Both the position numbers and the translations under genes were made by a program. 13,093 bases of DNA, taken from assembly GCA_013115135.1 (NCBI GenBank), contig JABANP010000898.1, positions 1 through 13,093 of the forward strand, read 5' to 3'. The notes under the pieces were generated by a model. The model made no database searches. It was not told the DNA's origin and saw only the letters and a list, made by a program, of their open reading frames with translations. Below, piece by piece: positions 1-7,033 of the stretch. Every line of letters starts with the position of its first letter. Within the stretch, counting starts at the first letter, position 1. The stretch comes from Perkinsus olseni. Its lineage: Eukaryota; Perkinsozoa; Perkinsida; Perkinsidae.

Positions 1-89
1 CGGAGGAGTTGAGGGAGGGTCTTGAGGCTATTTTTGTAGAGCATTTGAACGAGTTGGAGGTTTTCATGGAAGGGTGGGTCAGAGTCTGA
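1..89 (+). CDS. 3' end of an unidentified protein-coding gene (partial)
   Basis: From base 3 the + strand reads 28 codons without interruption to a TGA at 87-89. The peptide is amphipathic and rich in Glu and Leu (it begins EELREGLEAIF and ends FMEGWVRV), as expected for a C-terminal helix. No start codon is needed because the gene enters from outside the window. I do not recognise the family. The alternative is a chance open stretch, since 28 codons is short; the coding call rests on the helix-like composition. Confidence 0.45.
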   Translation, partial: EELREGLEAIFVEHLNELEVFMEGWVRV

Positions 90-307
90 AGGTTTCCGTT
101 CAAAATTATTCGTTGTTGTTTTGTGTCGTGCAAGGGTCGAGACTGGGAGCGTATGAAGGGATCTGACCTCGGGACGGGCACCTGCCGTATGATGATAGGG
201 CAGTTACTGATCGTTCATAATGCCTCTTCCGTGTTTGAGAGGCTCGCGATTTGCTTTTGGAGTGGTAATATTGAGGTGCCGATATTGATGGATGTTGAAA
301 GGCTTAT

Positions 308-325
308 TCCTACGTACACGTAGGA
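308..325. repeat. Inverted repeat, 8-bp arms, 2-nt centre
   Basis: TCCTACGT at 308-315 is followed after 2 nt by its exact reverse complement at 318-325. It lies in the spacer after the first gene and could fold as a small hairpin. Confidence 0.8.
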
Positions 326-529
326 GGATGGAAGGCTTGCGTCTCCCGTCCAAGCAGCATTGTAGTTTTCGTTTCTAGGCTTGTGTCGAAGGCTCGATGT
401 AGAGCATTCATCCCCGATTCTCTCGCCTGTATCGGGAGACGCTGGCCAATCTCTCGAGCTTCATTGTGTGGGAACTAAATGATACACGTCTGGCGACACC
501 GTAGAGTATCAGCATAGAACAGGGAGGGT

Positions 530-548
530 GGGTTGCGGACCGCAACCC
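530..548. repeat. 19-nt odd palindrome upstream of the methyltransferase gene
   Basis: GGGTTGCGG at 530-538, a central A at 539, and the exact reverse complement at 540-548. It overlaps the first of three GGACCG copies. No third arm is present, so it is a simple palindrome rather than the three-arm type described below. Confidence 0.85.
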
Positions 549-651
549 TTATCCGGACCGCATCTCAGCCTCATCCTGATACTGTACCGGACCGTAACTT
601 GCGGTCGAGCTTCGTCTAAATCACAGTATCGAAATTCCTAGAGTTTGCCGC

Positions 652-2123
652 ATGTCCATCTCAAATTCAAAGATACTCTCCCTCCTGTCGTCACTGCGGC
701 CGTGCAGTCGGCCGGTCCCCGCCAGAGAGGAGTACATGACGCAGCCAGCAGTTGCCCTCAAGTGGATGAGAACTGCTTTCGAGAGGGCTCAGAGGCGGCG
801 TCAGGCGAAAGGGGTGGGTCGGGAAGAGCCAATGGACTCCGAGTGTTGATTGCGGGCTGCTCGGGTTCGACTGAGACGTTGATGGCGGTGTTAATTGAAG
901 CAAATGATGGTCGTAACGAGATCTAGTGAGAACGGTTCTGAAATCGAGAAAGTGTAGTCCTGAGGGGCAACAGAGCTGATATTATCAGCCTGATAATAAG
1001 AGACCCGATAAGCGAAGAAGAGGCAGTGGGGCCTGGCTTGCGTATGGTTGTTGAGAGTGGGTATCTCCTCCCCCTCAGATAACGGACATCCGCTCAGTAC
1101 ATCTATTCGACCTCGGCAGTGGTAGCGGTGTTATTGGGGCATCGGCGCTGCTGGCGGGGCTGTGCTCCAAGGTCACCTTCGTCGATTGCAGTCAGCAGGC
1201 GATCGATACGCTCATCGATAATATGGCCAATTTGGAAGGATACATTCCACCGTGAGGGGGGGGCGGGGGTGTACCTTGCTCAGCAACGGTAGCCTCCTCG
1301 TTCGTGTTGTCGGTTCGTTGTGGGGTCGTGAGGTCGCCTTGATGGCACTTTGCTTGTACCACTCCATCCGCATTTCGTCCGAAGTGACACGGCCATTGTG
1401 TTGATCGAAAACGTTATGAAACGAAATTACACTTTGCTCCTGCGAAAATTGAGGCGCCCTGCTATGGGGTTTGGTATCGCACTGTCGGTCTGCCGCTCAA
1501 AACTTGTACACAGGACAAGTAGAGAGATACAAGCATGGGTTGTTCAGTCTCTTCTTTTCAGAGACACTTGGGATTATCTACCGCCACTAGAGATAGGAAA
1601 GTCGTGGAAGCTTCCTACGGAGGCATTGGACACGACCCGGGAAAGAGTCGTGATTGCTGCCAACCCTCCTTGGGGTCTGGTCGAACCACAGTCCGACAGG
1701 CCCATCATCGACTCCATAGTGGCCAATTTAAGGTGAGTGTTTTTGAGTAGCATATGTTCCCCACAGCAAAGAGTCTTTGCTGTGGGGAACATGCTGTCTC
1801 TGTCTTTGGCCATGCTCGACCTAAGATCCGTAAACGATGCCATCGTCAGATCCTTCCCGGAAGATATCGAAGTAGCCCATGTACTCCACAGCTCGCGAGC
1901 CCGGCATATACCGGCGATTTGTGAGTCGGAAGGTCTGACAGCTCGACGGATAATGCACGAGGAACCCCTAGTCATTCCGGAGTACACCTCCCCAGTGGCA
2001 ACGGATCTGAGATTGACTCTCGCGTCCGCCTGGATGATATCTTTATCAAGACGAAGGCCCGAAGAGAGATTTCGAGAGAGGGCACCGAGAAGGAAAAAAG
2101 ATTCGGATGATGACGACTTGTGA
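652..2123 (+). CDS. Class I SAM-dependent methyltransferase with NPPWG motif, four exons
   Basis: Joining exons 652-813, 1079-1251, 1385-1732 and 1772-2123 gives 1,035 nt, an uninterrupted 344-residue protein. All three introns start GT and end AG. Residues 28-33 read YMTQPA, like the Y-T-P-A segment before the core of METTL5/HemK-type enzymes. Residues 63-72 (LFDLGSGSGV) are the SAM-binding motif I. The acidic residue of motif II is in TFVDCS (D90). NPPWG at 205-209 is the amino-methyltransferase motif IV, which places the target exocyclic amine of adenine or glutamine against the cofactor. Between motifs I and IV it is longer than METTL5. The tail is basic and then ends in an Asp run. A METTL5-like RNA or other N-methyltransferase is likely, but the substrate is not shown. 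The ATG at 652 is chosen because it opens the frame carrying YMTQPA. Intron 1 (265 nt) carries a three-arm palindrome, and the last splice acceptor lies in a 39-nt palindrome. Confidence 0.75.
814..1078 (+). other. Intron 1 of the methyltransferase gene
   Basis: The donor is GTGGGT at 814. The acceptor follows a pyrimidine-rich run (CTCCTCCCCCTCAG) ending at 1078. Both sides are phase 0, so the frame carrying YMTQPA joins the frame carrying DLGSGSG. It is much longer than the other introns, and a small extra exon inside it cannot be excluded. Confidence 0.5.
976..995. repeat. Three-arm palindrome (6-1-6-1-6), perfect copy
   Basis: Arm CTGATA, T, its reverse complement, C, then CTGATA again. 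Symmetry centres are at 982 and 989. Outer pairing extends the second palindrome to 980-998. It lies inside methyltransferase intron 1. Confidence 0.9.
1252..1384 (+). other. Intron 2 of the methyltransferase gene
   Basis: The donor is GTGAGG at 1252, followed by a G run, and the acceptor AG is at 1383-1384. It joins phase 2 to phase 2, so that the exon ending in codons for EGYIPP continues as DTAIVLIEN. Other AG dinucleotides between 1280 and 1335 do not keep the frame. Confidence 0.45.
1733..1771 (+). other. Intron 3 of the methyltransferase gene, 39 nt
   Basis: The donor is GTGAGT at 1733 and the acceptor AG is at 1770-1771, inside a palindrome. The earlier AG at 1765-1766 would put the next exon out of frame. 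Using 1771 joins the segment ending SIVANL to RVFAVGNML in frame. Confidence 0.6.
1754..1792. repeat. 39-nt palindrome across the last 3' splice site of the methyltransferase gene
   Basis: The 19 nt at 1754-1772 are exactly the reverse complement of 1774-1792, with a single G at 1773. The left arm is the last 18 nt of the intron plus the first exon base; the right arm is the start of exon 4, beginning TCTTTGCTGTGG. The splice acceptor AG is therefore in the stem. Confidence 0.93.
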
Positions 2124-2215
2124 ACCTGCATGACTGTTACTGCACGTTTCTTTGATTCGAAGGCTTCTACAGTAGTAGTCCGTCCACGGGTCGAGATGGT
2201 GGTGTTTATCCCAAT

Positions 2216-2235
2216 GTTCCGACGGAACAGCTCCG
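2216..2235. repeat. Three-arm palindrome (6-1-6-1-6), one mismatch
   Basis: GTTCCG, A, CGGAAC, A, GCTCCG with centres at 2222 and 2229. The first palindrome is exact over 7-bp arms (2215-2229). The third arm differs from the first at one base. Confidence 0.7.
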
Positions 2236-2264
2236 TAGCTTTATTCATGGTACGTCGATCAAGG

Positions 2265-2315
2265 CAGGCTGCGTCCAGATCTGCTCGGGAAGGGGTCCCC
2301 TTCCCACGCAGCCTG
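2265..2315. repeat. Nested hairpin, 10-bp outer and 9-bp inner stem
   Basis: The outer arms CAGGCTGCGT (2265-2274) and 2306-2315 are exact reverse complements. Inside, GGGAAGGGG (2287-2295), one T, and its exact reverse complement (2297-2305) form a 19-nt odd palindrome that abuts the outer right arm. Confidence 0.88.
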
Positions 2316-2331
2316 TCCCCTTCAAGGGGAC
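2315..2331. repeat. 17-nt odd palindrome
   Basis: GTCCCCTT, a central C at 2323, then the exact reverse complement. The inner AAGGGG/CCCCTT pair repeats that of the neighbouring 2287-2305 palindrome, so these arms alternate four times in 45 nt. Confidence 0.85.
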
Positions 2332-2334
2332 TAG

Positions 2335-2354
2335 TTCAGACTCTGAGGTTCAGA
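2335..2354. repeat. Three-arm palindrome (6-1-6-1-6), one mismatch in the middle arm
   Basis: The outer arms are both TTCAGA, 14 nt apart, and the middle arm is TCTGAG. Centres are at 2341 and 2348. The second palindrome is exact outside a 3-nt core (2340-2356). Confidence 0.72.
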
Positions 2355-2405
2355 GTACCGGCGCCGATTCGGAAGGTACGGCGATGCGGCTTCCATCTGA
2401 CTGAG

Positions 2406-2425
2406 TCGAAACTTTCGACTCGAAA
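2406..2425. repeat. Three-arm palindrome (6-1-6-1-6), perfect copy
   Basis: Arm TCGAAA, C, reverse complement, C, TCGAAA. Centres are at 2412 and 2419. The first palindrome extends to 9-bp arms (2403-2421). Confidence 0.9.
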
Positions 2426-2446
2426 GCCGGCAGAGGAGATCATTAT

Positions 2447-2466
2447 GAACGAGTCGTTCAGAACGA
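2447..2466. repeat. Three-arm palindrome (6-1-6-1-6), perfect copy
   Basis: Arm GAACGA, G, reverse complement, A, GAACGA. Centres are at 2453 and 2460. The second palindrome extends to 9-bp arms (2451-2469). Confidence 0.9.
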
Positions 2467-2590
2467 CTCCTGGCCGCTAGAAGGTCTTCGGCAGGACCCT
2501 AATATCTTCCTATCACTCTCATGTGTGGTGATTTCTGGGCTGCCACTGGTGTTGTGTTAGTCGTTGGTGAATTGTCCCTCGTGTGGCTCG

Positions 2591-2610
2591 GGCTGACTCA
2601 GCCCGGCTGA
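2591..2610. repeat. Three-arm palindrome (6-1-6-1-6), perfect copy
   Basis: Arm GGCTGA, C, reverse complement, C, GGCTGA. Centres are at 2597 and 2604. Outer pairing extends to 2589-2611. Confidence 0.9.
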
Positions 2611-2632
2611 GCTACCAAGGTGTTATACCCCA

Positions 2633-2669
2633 GCCGCTGGGTTCCCCAGCGGCCCGCTGGTAGCGGGCC
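2633..2669. repeat. Four alternating arms including a three-arm element
   Basis: GCCGCTGGG (2633-2641) pairs across TTC with 2645-2653. CCAGCGG (2646-2652) pairs across one C with 2654-2660. GGCCCGCT (2651-2658) pairs across 3 nt with 2662-2669. The last two centres (2653 and 2660) keep the 7-nt spacing, giving a 20-nt core at 2647-2666 with one mismatch. Confidence 0.8.
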
Positions 2670-2743
2670 TCCTGGCTTGCCGAACACACTAGATTGATAG
2701 CGAGACTCGAGAGCCTCTCGGTAAGTTTCTTGACGAGTCGGTA

Positions 2744-2799
2744 AGGTCTCAGATACTACTTGAAATCGGTAAGGTCAACGGGACGAGAATATGAGACCT
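2744..2799. repeat. Inverted repeat, 8-bp arms, 40-nt loop
   Basis: AGGTCTCA at 2744-2751 and its exact reverse complement at 2792-2799. Around and inside it TCGGTAAG occurs three times (2718, 2738 and 2766). Confidence 0.6.
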
Positions 2800-2835
2800 A
2801 TGGCCTAAGCTTCATCTTCATGCCATATTTGGCAG

Positions 2836-2855
2836 CATACACTGTATGCCATACA
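2836..2855. repeat. Three-arm palindrome (6-1-6-1-6), perfect copy
   Basis: Arm CATACA, C, reverse complement, C, CATACA. Centres are at 2842 and 2849. Confidence 0.9.
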
Positions 2856-2950
2856 GGAATCCCTTGTTTGGGGATCCGTGAAGAATTGACATGTAAGTGT
2901 CATAGAAGAGCCGGCTATCACAGCTGAGCACTCCTGAGATCACTGAAGCC

Positions 2951-2970
2951 TCGTTTCAAACGAGTCGTTT
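2951..2970. repeat. Three-arm palindrome (6-1-6-1-6), perfect copy
   Basis: Arm TCGTTT, C, reverse complement, G, TCGTTT. Centres are at 2957 and 2964. Confidence 0.9.
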
Positions 2971-3262
2971 GGATTCTGGTAGATCTGCAAACCTTGCGAC
3001 CTGAATCTAGAGCAGAATGACCCCTTGGGGAATCTGGATTCAACCGTTAACCCCAGTGGAGCCGAGGCGAGGCTAATGATTAAGGGAGGTAGGTCTGAAC
3101 GGTTACGCCGAGTATCCCAGATCCACCAGTGGCGCTACATCGGTCTGGGCGCCAGAGCGTCTTCCCCCGAGGTGAATCTACCGTGATTCAGCTACGCAAC
3201 ATGCCGGCCCTCGTGTAATTGTACCGTAGTGGGATGGATTCAGTAGGTCATCGCTGTAACAA

Positions 3263-3279
3263 TCGGTTCCCATAACCGA
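3263..3279. repeat. Ordinary hairpin, 6-bp stem, 5-nt loop
   Basis: TCGGTT at 3263-3268 pairs with 3274-3279 across CCCAT. It has no third arm. Confidence 0.6.
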
Positions 3280-3414
3280 CCAGCACATCTTAGCAGGTAA
3301 CCATCGAAACACGATCATGCATTTGACAGTGCGAATTTCTCGATATGACTTGTCATGTCCTCGCGGGTGTGGACATCTCCGCCTGGAACCTCTTTCTCGA
3401 AGTACTGTATTGGC

Positions 3415-3434
3415 TCATACGGTATGAGTCATAC
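3415..3434. repeat. Three-arm palindrome (6-1-6-1-6), perfect copy
   Basis: Arm TCATAC, G, reverse complement, G, TCATAC. Centres are at 3421 and 3428. Confidence 0.9.
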
Positions 3435-3550
3435 CTCAAACCTGAAAGGGATAGTACTGCTTGATGTAACGTTCTCCACCGTACCTGGATTCGTAGCGGC
3501 AGAAGCTCCATCGGTCTAGTGACTGTTCGTACGCATAAATGCGTGGGCGC

Positions 3551-3570
3551 TGATGGACCATCAGTGATGG
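3551..3570. repeat. Three-arm palindrome (6-1-6-1-6), perfect copy
   Basis: Arm TGATGG, A, reverse complement, G, TGATGG. Centres are at 3557 and 3564. The second palindrome extends to 9-bp arms (3555-3573). A separate even palindrome, ACGCAT with AA centre, lies just before it at 3531-3544. Confidence 0.9.
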
Positions 3571-3649
3571 TCCTGTCCTCAGGTACGAGGGAACGAACGG
3601 TGTATGTGTAGGCTCCTGTGGACAGAAGGAGCTCTGCGGACGATTCATA

Positions 3650-3669
3650 TTCTCTCAGAGAATTTCTCT
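3650..3669. repeat. Three-arm palindrome (6-1-6-1-6), perfect copy
   Basis: Arm TTCTCT, C, reverse complement, T, TTCTCT. Centres are at 3656 and 3663. A 6-bp hairpin with a 9-nt loop lies just before it (3612-3632). Confidence 0.9.
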
Positions 3670-3774
3670 GGGAAGCCCCAAGGAACCTTGTCATATTTAC
3701 GCCTCACTCCTCCAGAGCACAGTAACGGGCATTTTCTCCAATTGCGGTATCGTATCAAATATGTATTCGACGGC

Positions 3775-3794
3775 TGCATAATATGCGGCGCATA
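3775..3794. repeat. Three-arm palindrome (6-1-6-1-6), one mismatch
   Basis: TGCATA, A, TATGCG, G, CGCATA with centres at 3781 and 3788. The second palindrome is exact over 7-bp arms (3781-3795). Confidence 0.8.
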
Positions 3795-3860
3795 TCTTGT
3801 CTCGTATGCCTTACCAGTCAATTATCATAATGCTAACCAACCCATGAACACATACACACA

Positions 3861-3880
3861 GAAGAGACTCTTTTGAAGAG
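3861..3880. repeat. Three-arm palindrome (6-1-6-1-6), one mismatch in the middle arm
   Basis: The outer arms are both GAAGAG, 14 nt apart; the middle arm CTCTTT has one mismatch. Centres are at 3867 and 3874. Confidence 0.7.
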
Positions 3881-4381
3881 TTTGACGATGGATGAAATCA
3901 ATTATGGGTCTCACCAACCACGTGCCAGTTATTCATAGACACCTTGATACAGCTATGCCTGCACAAGAGACTCCATCGTACAAACGGGATGAGCGAGCAA
4001 ACCCTTACACCATTCGTTCTGATGGCCTACTGATACAAGGTGAGGCTCCCTCACGGTTATATCTGCGCGTCGTACCATCCTAAACGCTTCGAACCCGCAT
4101 GCGTACAAAAGACACGTGGTCGGTCCTCACGATAACAGTTTCTCCTAGTGCTCGGCAGATTTTTTCCTCGTCGACCGGGAATAGTGACACACAATGCACT
4201 ACTTCACCGGACTTAGCACCATAGTTGACGGAGAGGAAATCCAATGCCCCGCGAAACCGTTCCGTGTGGCACTGTATCTTCTCTCCCTGGGTTCTCGTCA
4301 TTCCGTCGAAACAAATACAAAGCGGAAATCAGACCCCGGTTTGCTTTGCTGTCTGCTAGGTTGTTCGCGCAGACGGAACTA

Positions 4382-4401
4382 TAGCCGGCAGCTATTAGCC
4401 G
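4382..4401. repeat. Three-arm palindrome (6-1-6-1-6), one mismatch in the middle arm
   Basis: The outer arms are both TAGCCG, 14 nt apart; the middle arm is CAGCTA. Centres are at 4388 and 4395. Confidence 0.62.
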
Positions 4402-4810
4402 CCCTCCCTCTTAGCCCGGTAAGGAGTCTGAATAAATTATACGACCGGATCGTTGATAGGAACAATGTTGTTCGTGTTGCGACCCCTCCGTTTACTCTCT
4501 CGGTGGAAGGGTCAACCTCTGAGACATAGCCCCAATTTTCCTTATTGCTGTTAACAGCCTACACCAAGTCACGGGCAGGTTTGCCGATGTGGCATGATGG
4601 CCACTCTTAAGGAACGATATGGTTCCAATCACCACATCGAGGAGCGAGCTACCGAATGTGAAGCCCTGCATCTCCTCGTACATGGCCTACAGGCGAGCGG
4701 CCGGTAGCCTCAGCTCATTCCTTCCGTAAACAGTGGTGTTGTCAGTCCTGTCAGAGAAGTCACAATGTTGTGCTCCACAGTGTTGGTCGTCATCATCGAA
4801 GGGTACCCCA

Positions 4811-4830
4811 GAAGCCGGGCTTCTGAAGCC
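4811..4830. repeat. Three-arm palindrome (6-1-6-1-6), perfect copy
   Basis: Arm GAAGCC, G, reverse complement, T, GAAGCC. Centres are at 4817 and 4824. Both palindromes extend to 8-bp arms (4809-4825 and 4816-4832). Confidence 0.9.
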
Positions 4831-4892
4831 CGATACAACATGTAGGTTGCTGCGTAATCACCCGTCAGAACCGAGCCATCTTCAGCAGCAGG

Positions 4893-4912
4893 GGGCTAAT
4901 AGCCCTGGGCTA
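4893..4912. repeat. Three-arm palindrome (6-1-6-1-6), perfect copy
   Basis: Arm GGGCTA, A, reverse complement, T, GGGCTA. Centres are at 4899 and 4906. Confidence 0.9.
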
Positions 4913-5054
4913 TAGAAGGCAGAACTCGCGCGACGAAGCAGGTTAAAAGCTACTGTACCTTTGGTCCGATACTTTTAATAGCGAGCAACCAAGAGTAATC
5001 GCACACCACTAACCCTTGTTTGGAGTAAGCAGAAAGCAAATACTCTGGCTCCTG

Positions 5055-5074
5055 TCCTCGCCGAGGACTCCTCG
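5055..5074. repeat. Three-arm palindrome (6-1-6-1-6), perfect copy
   Basis: Arm TCCTCG, C, reverse complement, C, TCCTCG. Centres are at 5061 and 5068. This is the last copy before the coiled-coil gene. Confidence 0.9.
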
Positions 5075-5359
5075 GATGCTGTTGACAGTGAGACCTGCCA
5101 GATCTTCCGAGCAGAGCCACGAACGCACTGACTTTCGGCGGTCTGACTGCCTGCGGGCCCAGTGGAACTGATGTAGGGTTCCTCCAGAGTCGGCCGTTGA
5201 AGCCACCGTGAACACGGATGCCTTTCGTGACTCGAGGATCGTGTGGGGACTTTCACTCTCTTCTGATTGGTTTCGCGTTCGAGTAGATTTTTATGCTGAC
5301 AAACGGTTTCTAAATCCGCCGTTTACTATCAAGCCTACCTAAGTCACGTCTGTTTATGG

Positions 5360-7033
5360 ATGAGTCCTGAAGGTCGGAGCACGGACGACATACGTGACAA
5401 AGATACCTCTCGGGTTGGGCGGCTTCTAACGCCTACTAGCGCCTGCCTAGCGGAGCTGCAACGAAGTCACGACGAGCGAATCCTTCTACTTCAAAAGATG
5501 GAGGAAGTGAGAGGCGCTGGAAACCAATTTTGATTTTGAATCTTTGCTGAGTAGCATCTTGTGCGGGATCTCGCATTCGCCTTCGGGTGTTCGTTAATAG
5601 TGAGGATTGAATAAGCTTTTCAGGAGCTGCTGGAATCGGAGCAGCGGTACGGCAGTAGGCCTAGGAAATCGGAACCGGAAGCGGTGGTAGGCTGGAGTGT
5701 CGTCTCTACTCTCAAGTGATTGAACTCGTTTTGGGTATCGCAGCATCGCAACTCGAACCAAGATGGCTACGTTAGTAACCAACCTCTTCTCTAGGATTTC
5801 TGATAATGCAATAGCTATCGGCAGAGCTAGAAAATCTTGCACTCTTGCTATTCCTCTACGATTCAGTATTTAAGTCCCTAACAGAACTTTTCAGGAGCAG
5901 ACGTGTGACAGGAGCCAAGGCGCTGTTATGCGATCCGAAGTAACGATTAATGGGAGGGTTTGCAGCTCCTCTATTGAAGTGCCTCCAGGCAACACCGTCC
6001 ATGTCTCGAGCAGACTCACTGAAGGAAAGGCTGGAGAAAAAACTGGTAACGGGAACGGCTGTCTCAATGGCGCAGACGAAACCGATGCGAGGGACTCGAG
6101 CGTCGTATCGAGTACGAGCTGGCGAAGGCGCTGTCAGAAGCTGACCTCCGATCCGAGTTGCATCAAGAGAGGGAGAGGTAACATCTCTTACTGGAGCTCT
6201 GTTCCCTGTTTCCCTTAGGCGACGCCAAGCACGGCGGAGCAGACTGATGGGCCACCGACGAGATGAGCGCATCGCGGAGGCCCAGAAGAGAAAAACGGCG
6301 GAGGCGATGAGGTTCCAGGCAAGCCAATACTAGAAGGGCGCGCGCGGATTTTTTGGGACAGGATGAACTCAACCAACTCATGAGAAATCGAGAGGAGAAA
6401 ATAGCGAATCGGTTGGAAACACTGAGGACCGAAAAGATAAGCAAGGTTCAGCAAATTCGTCAGAAAAACGAAGCCCGACGAGATCGTCAGCTGGAAAGTA
6501 GAGTGACGACGAGCAGTCGAGCGTAAGAAAAAGGTTTCAGGAGTAAATGCCATACATGATATGAAACGCATGGTGGACGCTATGGCCTCAGCGAAACGGG
6601 CTGGTGATCTGGATCGGGCCCGGCGTGCGGCTGGGGAGGCGGCTGATGAAGCTTGGAAGAGGCTCGTGAGCTGTTTGAAGGCGGTGGGAAGTGAACGGCT
6701 GTCATTTCAGGCGGGCAGTCGCAGGTCAAGACAATCAGCGTTGATTTCGAGGAAGGATCATGTAAGCTGGCTCGATATGAGAGGCAAAGATACGTCGTTG
6801 TGTGACAGTCCCGAGCTTCCCTAGCTGTCCCTGTCCACGCGGAGAGGCGCGTCACCGAGGTGCCCGGAGAGGGAAGAGAGAATGCGGGGGAGCGTGGTCA
6901 GCAGCATGAAGTCGTTTCGGAGGAATCCGCGTCATGCTTCGACCCCATTCAGGAGGCCTTCGAGGAAGAGCTGAAGAGGTCCGTTGGTGTTCGTTCGCCT
7001 TCCTCATTACGGAAGCTAGTCTTAGGTATTTGA
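5360..7033 (+). CDS. Arg/Glu-rich coiled-coil protein, about eleven short exons
   Basis: A run of short coding-like segments joins in frame into about 380 residues. Proposed exons: 5360-5506, 5624-5646, 5682-5770, 5825-5902, 5966-6045, 6092-6177, 6219-6318, 6362 to 6485 or 6497, 6517-6665, 6719 or 6725 to 6761, and 6825-7033. Most introns are 31-63 nt; the first is 117 nt. The one at 6319-6361 would use a GC donor. The start ATG at 5360 opens MSPEGRSTDD. The middle is strongly helical and charged: ALSEADLRSELHQE (exon 6), QLMRNREEKIANRLETLR (exon 8) and KRMVDAMASAKRA (exon 9). The C-terminal exon is acidic and ends in LRKLVLGI, TGA. Such Arg/Glu coiled coils occur in axonemal and cytoskeletal proteins, but I do not recognise the family. 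Small-exon boundaries are tentative. If several are wrong this could be a decaying gene, although the number of in-frame joins argues against that. Confidence 0.55.

Larger units (their letters stand above)
90..651. other. Intergenic spacer upstream of the methyltransferase gene
   Basis: No convincing coding exon is visible between the first gene's stop and the ATG at 652. The spacer holds an 18-nt inverted repeat (308-325), a 19-nt odd palindrome (530-548), and three copies of GGACCG followed by C or T and A (537, 555 and 589). These lie 60-115 bp before the ATG and may belong to the promoter, but no TATA-like or initiator element can be assigned. Confidence 0.5.
2124..5359. other. 3.2-kb spacer without a convincing gene, rich in short palindromes
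   Basis: Both strands carry only short open frames with no recognisable motif, and none joins into a model the way the flanking genes do. What fills the stretch is odd palindromes: 17 three-arm elements, spaced from about 25 to 430 nt apart, plus ordinary hairpins. It could be intergenic DNA, a long non-coding transcript, or a degenerate repeat domain. Two short minus-strand frames (4080-4301 and 4492-4683) have a mildly coding look but are not supported further. Confidence 0.5.

Noticed and set aside
1574..2248. 224-codon minus-strand frame across the methyltransferase
   Set aside because: It lies antisense to exons carrying NPPWG and the in-frame C-terminal part; it is the shadow of those exons.
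2990..3300. tRNA or other structured RNA gene
   Set aside because: Several stems occur (CCCC/GGGG at 3021-3030, TCGGTT/AACCGA), but no cloverleaf with T-loop and anticodon arm could be built.
4080..4683. Two short minus-strand frames (4080-4301 and 4492-4683) with a mildly coding look
   Set aside because: Neither has a recognisable motif, and I could not join them to each other or to other exons. They were not called, but RNA data could change this.
6803..6805. TGA in the frame of the coiled-coil gene as a nonsense mutation
   Set aside because: It falls inside a good intron (donor GTAAGC at 6762, pyrimidine-rich acceptor CTTCCCTAG at 6824, 63 nt) whose removal keeps the frame.
5360..7033. 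Assignment of the coiled-coil gene to CFAP91 or another named axonemal protein
   Set aside because: The helical Arg/Glu pattern is suggestive, but I could not find a diagnostic motif; low-complexity coiled coils resemble many families.
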